Assembly: GCF_900104265.1 (NCBI RefSeq)
Contig: NZ_FNJJ01000001.1
Location: 198,557 to 262,556, forward strand
Direction: 5' to 3'
DNA length: 64,000 nt
Source: Ectopseudomonas guguanensis
Lineage (GTDB): Bacteria; Pseudomonadota; Gammaproteobacteria; Pseudomonadales; Pseudomonadaceae
Made by a program: the position numbers and the translations under genes. The notes under the pieces are model-generated. The model was not told the origin of the DNA. It made no database searches and saw nothing but the letters and a program-made list of their open reading frames with translations. This document shows positions 30,505 through 42,800 of the stretch, in pieces (positions within the stretch are counted from its first letter, which is position 1; each line of letters starts with the position of its first letter).

Positions 30505-31526
30505 TGCTCATCTCCTGCAGCGAATAGCTGCTCGAATGCGGTCGTGCCCTGTGTGACGAAGCCCTCGCCCTCACGCGTCACGAAAAACGCCGCGATACCG
30601 TTGCGCTCGGCGAAGGCCATGCCGACGTCCGGCCCGAGCACCATCAATAGGGTAGACAAGCCATCGGCGCGTAAGGTCGATGGATCGGCCACCGTCACGG
30701 CCGCCAGCTTGTGGTTGACCGGCTTGCCCGTCAGCGGATCGAGCGTGTGCGAGTAGCGCTGGCCGTTCTCCTCGAAATAGTTGCGGTAATCCCCCGAGGT
30801 GGAGATGCCGTAGCCATCGAGTTGCAGAATGCGCTGGGCGACTCGCTGGTCGTCGCGCGGTGCCTCCAGGCCTATGCGCCAGTGGCTGCCATCAGGCTTG
30901 AAGCCGGCCGCCTTGAGTTCACCCGTGGCCTCCACCAGGTAACTGGTGACGCCCAGCTCGCCCAGGCGCGCCACGATCAGATCCACGGCATAACCGGCCG
31001 CGATGCTGTTGAAGTCGACCTGAACATCGGCATCCTTGCACAGCTGCTCGCCCTCGATCTTCAGGTGCTGCTGGCCAACGCGCTGACGCACCTCGGCCAG
31101 GCGCTCGGCATCCGGCACCGCTTCGCCCTGCCCCTTGGGCCCGAAGCCCCAGAGGTCGAGCAAGGGTTCAAGGGTCAGGTCGAAGTGACCCTGACTCTCC
31201 TGATGCAGACGATTGCCGGCGCGTACCAGGTCGAGCACGCCCTTGGGCATGGTCTGGCAGGTGCCGGCCGGCGCGCGGTTGAACTGCTCGATCAGCGAGT
31301 CGTCGCGATAGGTGGACATCTGCAGATCGATCTCGGCGAGGATCGCCTCGGTCGCAGCCTTGAGTTCGGCTTGCGGCGCGACATTTTCACTGCGGACGTA
31401 TTTGACCGAATAGGTGCTGCCCATGGTCGGGCCACCGAACTCTTCGATCCGTTCAGAATGCAAGCAGCCCGTTAGGGCTGCCGCCAGGGCGACAGCGATA
31501 ACGGGCTGGAGTACAGCAGACCTCAT
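30501..31526 (-). CDS. apbE: FAD:protein FMN transferase ApbE (lipoprotein)
   Basis: Attaches FMN covalently to threonines of NqrB and NqrC on the periplasmic side. The ATG at 31526 gives a 341-residue protein with a lipoprotein signal ending LTGC (Cys21); the longer frame to 31754 overlaps nqrF and is rejected. The family segments GGPTMGSTYSVKY, DFNSIAAGYAVD and STSGDYRNYFEENG are present. It lies 2 bp after nqrF, so the flavinylating enzyme is made with its substrates. Confidence 0.95.
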   Translation of the reverse strand: MRSAVLQPVIAVALAAALTGCLHSERIEEFGGPTMGSTYSVKYVRSENVAPQAELKAATEAILAEIDLQMSTYRDDSLIEQFNRAPAGTCQTMPKGVLDLVRAGNRLHQESQGHFDLTLEPLLDLWGFGPKGQGEAVPDAERLAEVRQRVGQQHLKIEGEQLCKDADVQVDFNSIAAGYAVDLIVARLGELGVTSYLVEATGELKAAGFKPDGSHWRIGLEAPRDDQRVAQRILQLDGYGISTSGDYRNYFEENGQRYSHTLDPLTGKPVNHKLAAVTVADPSTLRADGLSTLLMVLGPDVGMAFAERNGIAAFFVTREGEGFVTQGTTAFEQLFAAGDEQ

Positions 31527-31528
31527 GC

Positions 31529-32752
31529 TTAGCCGCCGAAGTCGTCGAGGAGAATGTTCTCCGGCTCGACGCCCAGGTCGGTGAGCATCTTGATCACGGC
31601 GGCGTTCATCATGGGTGGGCCGCACATGTAGAACTCGCAATCTTCCGGAGCCGGGTGGTCCTTCAGGTAGTTCTCGTACAGCACGTTGTGGATGAAGCCG
31701 GTGAGCCCGGTCCAGTTGTCTTCCGGCTGCGGATCGGACAGCGCCAGGTGCCACTGGAAGTTCGGGTTCTCCGCGGCCAGTTGATCGTACTCTTCGTTGT
31801 AGAACGACTCGCGCATGGAGCGCGCACCGTACCAGAAGCTAATCTTGCGCTTGGACTTCAGGCGCTTGAGCTGGTCGAAGATGTGCGAACGCATCGGCGC
31901 CATGCCGGCACCACCCCCGATGAAGACCATCTCGGCGTCGGTGTCCTTGGCGAAGAACTCACCGAACGGCCCGTACACGGTGATCTTGTCGCCCGGCTTG
32001 AGGCTGAACACATAGGACGACATCTTGCCCGGCGGCAGATCGTCCTTGCCGGGGGGCGGCGAGGCGATACGGATGTTGAACTTCACCAGACCGCGCTCTT
32101 CCGGGTAGTTGGCCATGGAATAGGCACGGATCACGGTCTCGTCGACCTTGGACACGTATTTCCACTGGTTGAACTTGTCCCAGTCGCCGCGATACTCCTC
32201 CTGGATGTCGAAGTCCTTGTAGTACACGGTGTGCGGCGGGCACTCCAGCTGTACGTAACCACCGGCGCGGAAGTCGACGTTCTCGCCTTCCGGCAGTTTC
32301 AGCGTCAGCTCCTTGATGAAGGTGGCGACGTTGGGGTTGGACACCACGGTGCATTCCCACTTCTTGACGCCGAAGACCTCTTCCGGGACTTCGATCTTCA
32401 TGTCCTGCTTGACCGGAGTCTGGCAGGACAGGCGCCAGCCCTCGCGGGCCTCGCGCTTGGTGAAGTGCGACTCTTCGGTGGAGAGCATCTCGCCGCCGCC
32501 GCTTTCGACGATGCACTTGCACTGGGCGCAGGTACCGCCGCCGCCGCAGGCGGAGGACAGGAAGATGTTGTTGTCGGCCAGGGTCTGCAGCAGCTTGCCG
32601 CCAGCCGGTACCACGATGGTTTTTTCGCCGTTGATCTCGATGCTCACGTCACCGCTGGACACCAGCTTGGCGCGCGCAGCGAGGATGATCAGCACCAGCG
32701 CGAGAACGATGGCGGTGAACATGCCGATGGCGAGGAAGATTTCGTAATTCAT
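31529..32752 (-). CDS. nqrF: Na+-NQR subunit F
   Basis: Entry point for electrons: oxidises NADH through FAD and a 2Fe-2S centre. The 407-residue protein has an N-terminal membrane helix (about 5-26), a ferredoxin domain with Cys69, Cys75, Cys78 and Cys110, an FAD domain with [11 protein letters not shown], and an NADH domain with [17 protein letters not shown], ending in [13 protein letters not shown] and LLDDFGG. It is sixth in the nqrABCDEF order. Confidence 0.97.
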   Translation of the reverse strand: MNYEIFLAIGMFTAIVLALVLIILAARAKLVSSGDVSIEINGEKTIVVPAGGKLLQTLADNNIFLSSACGGGGTCAQCKCIVESGGGEMLSTEESHFTKREAREGWRLSCQTPVKQDMKIEVPEEVFGVKKWECTVVSNPNVATFIKELTLKLPEGENVDFRAGGYVQLECPPHTVYYKDFDIQEEYRGDWDKFNQWKYVSKVDETVIRAYSMANYPEERGLVKFNIRIASPPPGKDDLPPGKMSSYVFSLKPGDKITVYGPFGEFFAKDTDAEMVFIGGGAGMAPMRSHIFDQLKRLKSKRKISFWYGARSMRESFYNEEYDQLAAENPNFQWHLALSDPQPEDNWTGLTGFIHNVLYENYLKDHPAPEDCEFYMCGPPMMNAAVIKMLTDLGVEPENILLDDFGG

Positions 32753-32767
32753 CTGTTCATCCTTTCC

Positions 32768-33376
32768 TTACAGCTGCACGCCGGAGAAGGACATGAAGCC
32801 CAGCGACATCAGACCGATGGTGATGAAGGTGATGCCCAGACCCTGCAGGCCAGCCGGTACGTCGCTGTACTTGAGCTTCTCGCGAATGCCCGCCAGCGCG
32901 GCGATGGCCAGTGCCCAGGACACACCCGCGCCGATACCGTAAACGGTGCTTTCGGCCAGGTTGTAATCACGCTCGACCATGAACAGCGAGCCACCCATGA
33001 TGGCGCAGTTCACGGTGATCAGCGGCAGAAACACACCCAGGGCGTTGTACAGCGCAGGCACGTACTTATCCAGGGTCATCTCGAGGATCTGTACCAACGC
33101 CGCGATCACGCCGATGAAGGTCAGCAGGCCGAGGAACGACAGGTCCACTTCAGGCAGGCCGGCCCAGGCCAGCGCGCCATCCTTGAGGATGTTGGCGTAG
33201 ATCAGGTTGTTCACCGGCATGGTGATACCCAGCACCACGATCACCGCAACGCCGAGACCGATGGCGGTTTCCACCTTCTTGGAGATGGCGATGAAGGTAC
33301 ACATGCCGAGGAAGAACGCCAGCGCCATGTTCTCGACGAACACCGCACGGACGAACAGGCTGATGTAATGTTCCAT
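32768..33376 (-). CDS. nqrE: Na+-NQR subunit E
   Basis: Polytopic membrane subunit of 202 residues with about six helices, paralogous to NqrD, and forming with it the sodium channel core and the Cys-ligated iron centre. It starts [28 protein letters not shown], containing the conserved cysteine in GMCTF, and has [11 protein letters not shown] with the second one. It overlaps the nqrD stop by 1 bp. Confidence 0.96.
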   Translation of the reverse strand: MEHYISLFVRAVFVENMALAFFLGMCTFIAISKKVETAIGLGVAVIVVLGITMPVNNLIYANILKDGALAWAGLPEVDLSFLGLLTFIGVIAALVQILEMTLDKYVPALYNALGVFLPLITVNCAIMGGSLFMVERDYNLAESTVYGIGAGVSWALAIAALAGIREKLKYSDVPAGLQGLGITFITIGLMSLGFMSFSGVQL

Positions 33377-34044
33377 TAATAGGCCTCCTTGCTGGATACC
33401 TGAGGCGCCATCTTGTAGACATTCTTCTCGATCTGATCCTTCTTCCAGCTACGGATGCCCCAGATGAACAGGCCGATCAGGAAGAAGGCCGAAGGCGGCA
33501 GCAGCAGCATACCGTTAGGCTGGTACCAGCCACCGTCGTTGACCACCGAGAAAATCTCGTAGCCCATCAGCTTGCCCGCGCCGAACAGCTCGCGGATCAC
33601 GCCCAGGGCCACCAGCATGGCGCTATAGCCCAGGCCGTTACCGATACCGTCGAAGAACGACAGCACCGGCGGGTTCTGCATGGCGAACGCTTCGGCACGA
33701 CCCATCACGATGCAGTTGGTGATGATCAGACCGACGAACACCGACAGCTGCTTGGACAGACTGAAGGCATAAGCCTTGAGTACCTGGTCGACCACGATCA
33801 CCAGGGACGCGATGATCACCATCTGCACGATCATGCGGATCGAGCCGGGGATCTGGCTGCGGATCATCGAGATGAACAGGTTGGAGAAACCGCACACCAG
33901 AGTCAGCGCGGCGGACATCACCAGCGCGGTCTGCAGGTTCGAGGTGACCGCCAGGGCCGAGCAGATCCCGAGGATCTGCAGGCCGATGGGGTTGTTATTG
34001 AAGACCGGGTTGAGCAGGACTTCTTTGATAGTCGGTTGCGACAT
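33376..34044 (-). CDS. nqrD: Na+-NQR subunit D
   Basis: Polytopic membrane subunit of 222 residues and the pseudo-symmetric partner of NqrE. The conserved cysteines are in LGICSALAV and [12 protein letters not shown]. It starts 2 bp after the nqrC stop. Length and topology are normal for the family; no break is seen. Confidence 0.96.
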   Translation of the reverse strand: MSQPTIKEVLLNPVFNNNPIGLQILGICSALAVTSNLQTALVMSAALTLVCGFSNLFISMIRSQIPGSIRMIVQMVIIASLVIVVDQVLKAYAFSLSKQLSVFVGLIITNCIVMGRAEAFAMQNPPVLSFFDGIGNGLGYSAMLVALGVIRELFGAGKLMGYEIFSVVNDGGWYQPNGMLLLPPSAFFLIGLFIWGIRSWKKDQIEKNVYKMAPQVSSKEAY

Positions 34045-34046
34045 GA

Positions 34047-34835
34047 TCAGGCCTCCCCTGCGCGCAGGTTAGCGATAAACGGACCGAAGCCGTTCTGGCC
34101 GAGCCAGAACTTCAGCAGGTTGTCCACACCGACGCTGGTCAGGGTGGCACCGGCCAGGCCATCGACCTGGTGAGTGGCTTGCGGGCTCTGCGGATCGACA
34201 CCGCCCTTGACGATCTGCACGGCCAGCTTGCCGTTGTCGTCGTACAGGGTCTTGCCGGGCCACTGGCCAGTCCATTTCGGGTTATCCACTTCGCCGCCGA
34301 GACCCGGGGTCTCGCCGTGCTGATAGAAACCCATGCCGACCACGGTGTTCAGATCGCCCTTCACCGCGATGAAGCCGTGCAGGGTCGACCATAGGCCGTA
34401 ACCGCGCACCGGCAGGATCAGGGTTTCGACTTCACCGTCCTTCTCCACCATGTACACGGTGGTGTAGCGCTCCTGGCGCTTGATCCCGGCAATGTCCTCG
34501 CTGCTCCTGAGCGCGCTGGAGGTCTTCGGATCCTTCGAGGCCTTGAGCGGGTCGAAGGTGATCGGATCGAAGGCATCGGAGAACTTGCCGCTCTCCAGGT
34601 CCACCAGCTTGGCGGTGATGGTGCTGTCGAATACTTCCTTGACCTTGGCACTGGACATGCCCGCCTGACCGAGGCCGGCGATGGCCAGGATGCTGCGCTG
34701 CTTGTCCAGCAGGCGGTTTTCCACCTGGGTCGGCTTCAGTGCGATGGCGGCGCCGGCGACGAACACCGAGCACACCAGACACACCAGCAGGGCCACCGTC
34801 AGCGTACGGACGGTGGATTCTTTTTGACTAGACAT
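34047..34835 (-). CDS. nqrC: Na+-NQR subunit C
   Basis: Carries one covalently bound FMN in the periplasm. The 262-residue protein has a single N-terminal membrane helix (about 12-33) and the flavinylation site at Thr231 in [10 protein letters not shown], where the usual SGAT reads AGAT. ApbE encoded downstream should modify it. The gene overlaps nqrB by 8 bp. Confidence 0.96.
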   Translation of the reverse strand: MSSQKESTVRTLTVALLVCLVCSVFVAGAAIALKPTQVENRLLDKQRSILAIAGLGQAGMSSAKVKEVFDSTITAKLVDLESGKFSDAFDPITFDPLKASKDPKTSSALRSSEDIAGIKRQERYTTVYMVEKDGEVETLILPVRGYGLWSTLHGFIAVKGDLNTVVGMGFYQHGETPGLGGEVDNPKWTGQWPGKTLYDDNGKLAVQIVKGGVDPQSPQATHQVDGLAGATLTSVGVDNLLKFWLGQNGFGPFIANLRAGEA

Positions 34836-36039
34836 TGCGTGCCAGCCTCCGCTTGATATTGGCCTGAACGACGAAGTGGTCGATCAGCGGTGCAAACAGG
34901 TTGGCGAACAGGATCGCCAGCATCATGCCCTCGGGGAAGGCCGGGTTGACCACACGGATCAGTACGACCATCACGCCGATCAGGGCGCCGAAGATCCACT
35001 TGCCGGTGTTGGTCATGGAGGCCGACACCGGGTCGGTGGCCATGAAGAACATGCCGAAGGCGAAGCCGCCTACCACCAGATGCCAGTACCAGGGCATGGC
35101 GAACATCGGGTTGGTATTCGAACCGATCAGGTTGAGCAGCAGGGACAGGCCGATCATGCCCAGCATCACGCCGGAGACGATGCGCCAGGAAGCGATCTTG
35201 GTGATCAGCAGGACCAGGCCGCCGATGGCGATGGCCAGGGTGCTGGTTTCGCCGAGCGAGCCATGAATGGTGCCGATGAAGGCGTCCATCCAGGTGATGC
35301 CGTTGTTGATCACGTTCTCGATGCCGCCGGAAGCCGCCAGACTCAGCGAAGTGGCGCCAGCGAAGCCGTCGACCGCCGTCCACACCGCATCACCCGACAT
35401 CTGCGCCGGATAGGCGAAGAACAGGAAGGCACGGCCGGTCAGTGCCGGGTTGAGGAAGTTCTTGCCGGTACCACCGAACACTTCCTTACCGATCACCACA
35501 CCGAAGCTGATGCCCAGGGCGACCTGCCACAGCGGAATGCTAGGCGGCAGAATCAGGGCGAACAGCACGGAGGTGACGAAGAAGCCTTCGTTGACTTCAT
35601 GCTTGCGGATCGAGGCGAACAGCACTTCCCAGAAGCCGCCGACGATGAAGGTCACCGCGTAGACGGGCAGGAAGTAGGCCGCACCCTGGATGAAGTTGTC
35701 CCACAGGCTGTTCGGATCGAAACCGGCCAGCGAGCCGATCAGGGCGAAGCGCCAGCCTTCCTGGCTCGCCAGCAGCTCGGGGCTCTGGGCGAAGATCAGG
35801 TTGGCCTGGTAGCCGGTGTTCCACATGCCGAAGAACATGGCCGGGAAGGTGCACAGCCACACGGTGATCATCATGCGCTTGAGGTCAATGCCGTCACGCA
35901 CGTGAGCGGTGGTCTTGGTCACGCTGCCAGGACGATAGAAGAAAGTGTCGATGGCTTCGTAGAGCGCATACCACTTCTCGTACTTGCCACCCTTCTCGAA
36001 GTTGTGCTCGATCTTGTCGAGGAATGCACGAATGCCCAC
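34828..36039 (-). CDS. nqrB: Na+-NQR subunit B
   Basis: Main membrane subunit, 403 residues and about ten helices, carrying covalent FMN at Thr230 ([10 protein letters not shown]) and riboflavin, and contributing to quinone reduction and sodium translocation. The start is GTG at 36039, giving [20 protein letters not shown]; no nearer ATG fits. It follows nqrA by 3 bp. Confidence 0.96.
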   Translation of the reverse strand: MGIRAFLDKIEHNFEKGGKYEKWYALYEAIDTFFYRPGSVTKTTAHVRDGIDLKRMMITVWLCTFPAMFFGMWNTGYQANLIFAQSPELLASQEGWRFALIGSLAGFDPNSLWDNFIQGAAYFLPVYAVTFIVGGFWEVLFASIRKHEVNEGFFVTSVLFALILPPSIPLWQVALGISFGVVIGKEVFGGTGKNFLNPALTGRAFLFFAYPAQMSGDAVWTAVDGFAGATSLSLAASGGIENVINNGITWMDAFIGTIHGSLGETSTLAIAIGGLVLLITKIASWRIVSGVMLGMIGLSLLLNLIGSNTNPMFAMPWYWHLVVGGFAFGMFFMATDPVSASMTNTGKWIFGALIGVMVVLIRVVNPAFPEGMMLAILFANLFAPLIDHFVVQANIKRRLARNV

Positions 36040-36042
36040 GGA

Positions 36043-37440
<1,398 letters not shown>

Positions 37441-37513
37441 CTAATAGACCCGACCACGCCAATGACATATGGGCGTGGAGGACGGCGCCAAACCTGGGTA
37501 AAAAATCCGCTTG

Positions 37514-37542
37514 ATTATAAAGATGCCCCCCTGCACTGACCA
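37514..37542 (-). promoter_or_regulatory. candidate promoter of the nqr operon
   Basis: On the minus strand TGGTCA (37537-37542), 17-bp spacer, perfect TATAAT (37514-37519). The leader would be about 125 nt. The -35 matches only four of six positions. Confidence 0.55.
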
Positions 37543-37884
37543 CCCAAGCGCTTGCTTTTTTTGGCTTTTCGGTAACAGGGCGCAACAAACTGGATGCCGG
37601 CCGACATCCATCCGTCACCTTCGGCGATGCAGATTCCGCGCAAGAAAAGGTTCTGCGCGTTCTCGCGGGGAAGATGCGCCTGACACCGGACTGGCAAGTT
37701 TGCGTGCGTACCGCTTACTGACTTAGCACTATCCATTGCCGAGTGCGCTGAGCGTTCGGGCCAGCCAGCGGCTGTTACTCCACTTCGCTGCGTTTCCTCG
37801 CCCCGGCGCTGCTCTGGAAGCCGGGTCGCAAGCGCATAATCTTTGCGAAGTTGAAATTGGTGGCGTCTGGCTTTTGCCTTTGCT

Positions 37885-38133
37885 CTTCAACAGCGATGGA
37901 ACAGGCGACGCCCAAGCCCCCTTCAGGAGGCCGAGTGGAATCGCCGCGGAAGGGGTTGAGCGACATGGATGTCGCGAGAGCCACGATGGGCCAGGGATGG
38001 CCCTTCGTGGCGTGCCCCTGGAGCGGTGATGGAGCGAGGGAACCCCGGCGCAGCCGGGGCCGGATGCAGGGGTGTGTTTCTTTGCTTACTTTCTTTGCAC
38101 AAGCAAAGAAAGTGAGTCGCCCGTAAGGGGCGA
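37885..38133. repeat. multi-hairpin dispersed-type repeat
   Basis: Five successive hairpins: GCGACAT-GG-ATGTCGC (37960-37975); a 13-bp stem at 37981-38010 beginning CCACGATGGGCCA; CCCCGGC-GCA-GCCGGGG (38043-38059); a 13-bp stem CTTACTTTCTTTG with CAAAGAAAGTGAG (38085-38116); and TCGCCC-GTAA-GGGGCGA just after. I recall very similar sequence scattered in many Pseudomonas genomes, where its small frames are often annotated as hypothetical proteins. Borders are approximate. Confidence 0.65.
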
Positions 38134-38251
38134 AACCTATCAGTTCAGACGACACGCTAACGGATAGTGCCAAGTCATCGACAGCTAAACACGTAATTGC
38201 CAGTCCAGTGTCAACCCGCACTTCCCCCAAAATATGCGCAGAACCAAAAAA

Positions 38252-38273
38252 AACGGGAGCCGAGGCTCCCGTT
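38252..38273 (-). terminator. terminator of the gap gene
   Basis: Stem AACGGGAGCC / GGCTCCCGTT with a 2-nt loop, followed on the minus strand by a run of T residues. It lies just after the GAPDH stop. Confidence 0.88.
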
Positions 38274-38295
38274 GTTTTGTCAGCCGACCCGGCTA

Positions 38296-39762
38296 TCAGC
38301 GCGGAAAGGCCGGCGGGTTGACCCCAGCCATGTCTTCCATCACGCGTACCACCTGGCAGCTGTAACCGAACTCGTTGTCGTACCAGACGTACAGCACGAC
38401 GCGGTTGTCGTTGGCGATGGTGGCTTCGGCATCGACCACACCGGCGTGGCGCGAACCGACGAAGTCGGTGGACACCACTTCCTGCGAGCTGACGAAATCG
38501 ATCTGCTTCTGCAGGTCCGAGTGCATGGCCATCTGGCGCAGGTACTCGTTGATCTCTTCGCGGCTGGTGGCCTTCTCCAGGTTCAGGTTGAGAATGGCCA
38601 TGGACACGTTCGGCGTCGGCACACGAATGGCGTTGCCGGTCAGCTTGCCTTTGAGCACCGGCAGCGCCTTGGCCGCAGCGGTGGCCGCGCCGGTTTCGGT
38701 GATGACCATGTTCAGCGCAGCACTGCGACCACGACGACTGCCTTTGTGGAAGTTGTCGATCAGGTTCTGGTCGTTGGTGTAGGAGTGAACGGTCTCGACG
38801 TGACCGTTGACGATGCCGTACTTGTCGTTGACTGCCTTGAGCACCGGCACGATGGCGTTGGTGGTGCAGGAAGCCGCGGAGATGATCTTGTCCTCAGCGG
38901 TGATTTCGCTGTGGTTGATGCCGTGCACGATGTTCTTCAGCGCGCCCTTGCCAGGCGCGGTGAGCACCACGCGATCGATCCCCGGGCAGGTCAGGTGCTG
39001 ACCCAGACCCTCGGCATCGCGCCATACGCCGGTGTTGTCCACCAGCAGCGCGTTCTTGATGCCGTACTGGGTGTAGTCGACTTCCTTCGGGTCCTTGGCG
39101 TAAATCACCTGGATCAGGTTGCCGTTGGCCGTCAGGGTGTTGTTCTCTTCATCGATGGTGATGGTGCCGTTGAACTTGCCGTGCACCGAGTCACGACGCA
39201 GCAGGCTGGCACGCTTGACCAGATCGTTGCTGGCGCCCTTGCGCACGACGATGGCACGCAGGCGCAGGCCGTCGCCGCCACCGGTCTTCTCGATCAGGAT
39301 GCGCGCCAGCAGGCGGCCGATACGGCCGAAACCGTAAAGCACCACGTCGGTGCCTTCGCGGGCAGCGCCGTTCTGCTTGCCGACCACATCGGCCAGCTCG
39401 TCCTTGACGAACTGCTCGACGGCGCGACCGGCGCCTTCGGCCTTGAATTTGGCAACCAGCTTGCCCAGGTCCACCGAAGCGGCGCCCAGCTTGAGCTCGC
39501 TCATGGCCTTGAGCATGGGGAAGGTGTCGTGCACCGACAGCTCGGCCTCATCGGCCAGGCGATGGCGCGCGAAACGGTGAGCCTTGAGGATGTCGATGAC
39601 CGAACGGTTGATCAGGCCGCGGCCGTAGATCGAGGTCACCACGTTGTTGTTGCGATAGAGCTGACCAATCAGCGGAATCATCGCTTCCGCGAGGGCCTCA
39701 CGATCGATCCATTCACCGAGACACTGGTCGGGCTTCTGAGTCACGGGCAGTACCTTCCACAT
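38296..39762 (-). CDS. glyceraldehyde-3-phosphate dehydrogenase, N-terminally extended
   Basis: NAD(P)-dependent enzyme of glycolysis/gluconeogenesis. The dehydrogenase core begins about residue 139 (VVLYGFGRIGRLLARI) and has the catalytic Cys299 in ISAASCTTNAIVP. At 488 residues it is about 150 longer than ordinary GAPDH; the extra N-terminal segment of about 138 residues is soluble and mostly helical-looking. I recall the same long form at this locus in P. aeruginosa, next to mfd, so the extension is real and not a start-site error. Its function is unknown to me. Confidence 0.9.
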   Translation of the reverse strand: MWKVLPVTQKPDQCLGEWIDREALAEAMIPLIGQLYRNNNVVTSIYGRGLINRSVIDILKAHRFARHRLADEAELSVHDTFPMLKAMSELKLGAASVDLGKLVAKFKAEGAGRAVEQFVKDELADVVGKQNGAAREGTDVVLYGFGRIGRLLARILIEKTGGGDGLRLRAIVVRKGASNDLVKRASLLRRDSVHGKFNGTITIDEENNTLTANGNLIQVIYAKDPKEVDYTQYGIKNALLVDNTGVWRDAEGLGQHLTCPGIDRVVLTAPGKGALKNIVHGINHSEITAEDKIISAASCTTNAIVPVLKAVNDKYGIVNGHVETVHSYTNDQNLIDNFHKGSRRGRSAALNMVITETGAATAAAKALPVLKGKLTGNAIRVPTPNVSMAILNLNLEKATSREEINEYLRQMAMHSDLQKQIDFVSSQEVVSTDFVGSRHAGVVDAEATIANDNRVVLYVWYDNEFGYSCQVVRVMEDMAGVNPPAFPR

Positions 39763-39786
39763 GTAGGGGCTGAAAAAAGGGGCTAC

Positions 39787-39815
39787 ATTATGACGGTGCG
39801 CGCGAGCATGAGCAA
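39787..39815 (-). promoter_or_regulatory. candidate promoter of the gap gene
   Basis: On the minus strand TTGCTC (39810-39815), 17-bp spacer, CATAAT (39787-39792), with a short leader of about 18 nt to the ATG. The match is moderate. Confidence 0.4.
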
Positions 39816-39893
39816 TGCGCGCCTGTCGCGACTGACATTGACCACCAAGCCCCGCTACAATTCCCGGCCTTTTGTCACGACCGTGAGCCGCCC

Positions 39894-42800
39894 GTGTCCG
39901 TACTGCGTCTTCCGTCTCTACCGGCCAGCGCCGGCAAACAGCAATGGGGCAACCTGCCTGGCGCCGCCCTGTCCCTGGCCATCGCCGAAGCGGCCAGCAA
40001 CGCCGGGCGCTTCACCCTGGTATTGACCGAGGGCAGCCAGAGCGCCGAGCGCCTGCAGGAAGAACTGGCCTTCTTCGCCCCGGATCTGCCGGTGCTGCAT
40101 TTCCCTGACTGGGAGACCCTGCCCTACGACGTCTTCTCGCCACATCAGGACATCATCTCCCAGCGTATCGCCGCGCTATATCGGCTACCGCAACTGAGCC
40201 GCGGCATTCTCGTAGTGCCGATCGCCACCGCCCTACACCGCCTGGCGCCGAAGCGCTTCCTGCTCGGCAGCAGCCTGGTGCTGGATGTAGGCCAGAAGCT
40301 GGATGTGGAGCAGATGCGCACACGTCTGGAGGCCGCCGGCTACCGCTGCGTCGACACCGTCTACGAACACGGCGAGTTCGCCGTACGCGGCGCGCTGATC
40401 GACCTCTTCCCCATGGGCAGCGAGGCGCCCTATCGCATCGACCTGTTCGATGACGAGATCGAAACCCTGCGCACCTTCGACCCGGAAAATCAGCGCTCGG
40501 TGGACAAGGTCGAGTCGATCCGTCTGCTGCCAGCGCGCGAGTTTCCGCTGGAAAAGAAGGCCGTCAGCGATTTCCGCGGGCGCTTTCGCGAGCGCTTCGA
40601 CGTCGATTTTCGCCGCTGCCCTATCTATCAGGACCTATCCAGCGGCATTACTCCGGCCGGCATCGAGTACTACCTGCCGCTGTTCTTCGAGGAAACCGAC
40701 ACCCTGTTCGACTACCTGCCGGGCGACACCCAGGTGTTCTCCCTGCCCGGCATCGAAAAGGCCGCCGCGCAATTCTGGCTGGATGCACGCAACCGCTACG
40801 AGGACCGCCGCGTCGACCCCGAGCGCCCGCTGCTGCCACCTGCGGATATTTTCCTGCCGGTGGAGAACTGCTTCGCCCGCCTGAAAAACTGGCCGCGCGT
40901 AGTGGTCAATCAGGACGACATCGAAGCCGGTGTCGGCCAGACCCGCTTCGAGGCGCGCACCCTGCCCGACCTGGCGATCCAGGCCAAGGCCGGCGAGCCG
41001 CTGGCGGCGCTACGCCGCTTCATCGAGGAATATCAGGGGCGCGTGCTGTTCTGCGCCGAGTCGGCCGGGCGCCGCGAAGTGCTGCTGGAACTGCTCGCCC
41101 GCCTCAAGCTCAAGCCCAAAGAAGTCGACGGCTGGCCGGCGTTCGTCGAAAGCGGCGAACGCCTGAACATCTGCATCGCGCCGCTGGACGAAGGCCTGCT
41201 GCTCGACGAACTGGCGCTGGTCCCGGAAAACCCGCTGTTCGGCCAGCGCGTGATGCAGCGTCGTCGTCGCGAGAAGGGTCGCGACGGCGGCGACAACGTG
41301 ATCAAGAACCTCACCGAGCTGCGCGAAGGCGCGCCGGTGGTGCATATCGATCATGGCGTCGGTCGCTACCTGGGCCTGGTGACCATGGAATTCGACGGCC
41401 AGGCCGCCGAATTCCTTGCCCTGCAGTACGCCGACGACGCCAAGCTCTACGTGCCGGTGGCCAGCCTGCACCTGATCGCCCGCTACAGCGGCAACGATGA
41501 CGCCCTGGCGCCGCTGCACCGTCTCGGCTCGGAAGTCTGGCAAAAGGCCAAGCGCAAGGCCGCCGAACAGGTGCGCGACGTCGCCGCCGAACTGCTCGAC
41601 ATCTATGCACGCCGCGCCGCCCGCGAAGGCTTCGCCTTCCAGGACCCGGCCCTGGACTACGCCACCTTCAGCGCCGGCTTCCCCTTCGAGGAAACCCCGG
41701 ATCAGCAGGCCGCCATCGACGCCGTACGCGCCGACATGCTGGCCGGCAAGCCAATGGATCGCCTGGTCTGCGGCGACGTCGGCTTCGGCAAGACCGAGGT
41801 GGCCATGCGCGCCGCCTTCATCGCCGTGCACAGCGGAAAGCAGGTGGCCGTGCTGGTGCCCACCACCCTGCTCGCCCAGCAGCACTACAACAGTTTCCGC
41901 GACCGCTTCGCCGATTGGCCGGTGAAAGTCGAGGTGATGAGCCGCTTCAAGAGCGCCAAGGAAGTCGAAGGCGCCGTGCAGCAGTTGGCCGAAGGCAAGG
42001 TGGACATCGTCATCGGCACCCACAAGCTGCTGCAGGACGACGTCAAGTTCCAAAACCTGGGCCTGGTGATCATCGACGAGGAACACCGTTTCGGCGTGCG
42101 CCAGAAGGAGCAACTCAAGGCGCTGCGTAGCGAGGTGGACATCCTCACCCTCACCGCCACGCCGATCCCACGCACCCTGAACATGGCCGTGGCCGGCATG
42201 CGCGACCTGTCGATCATCGCCACGCCACCGGCGCGACGGCTGTCGGTACGCACCTTCGTCATGGAGGAGAACAAGCCGACCATCAAGGAAGCGCTGCTGC
42301 GCGAGCTGCTGCGCGGCGGCCAGGTGTACTACCTGCACAACGACGTGAAGACCATCGAGAAATGCGCCGCCGATCTGGCCGAACTGGTGCCCGAAGCACG
42401 CATCGGCATCGGCCACGGGCAGATGCGCGAGCGCGAGCTGGAACAGGTGATGAGCGATTTCTACCACAAGCGCTTCAACGTGCTGGTGGCCTCGACCATT
42501 ATCGAAACCGGCATCGACGTGCCCAGCGCCAACACCATCATCATCGAGCGCGCCGACAAGTTCGGCCTGGCCCAGCTGCATCAGCTGCGCGGCCGTGTCG
42601 GTCGCAGCCACCACCAGGCCTACGCCTACCTGCTCACCCCGCCGCGCAAGAGCATGACCGAGGATGCGCAGAAGCGCCTGGAGGCCATCGCCGGCGCGCA
42701 GGACCTGGGCGCCGGCTTCATCCTCGCCACTCACGATCTGGAAATCCGCGGCGCCGGCGAGCTGCTCGGCGATGGTCAGAGCGGGCAGATCCAGGCCGTC

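Noticed and set aside
37851..38126. 91-codon frame in the nqrA-gap gap
   Set aside because: Lies wholly within the multi-hairpin repeat. Similar frames are often annotated as hypothetical proteins in Pseudomonas, but the sequence is better explained by hairpins.
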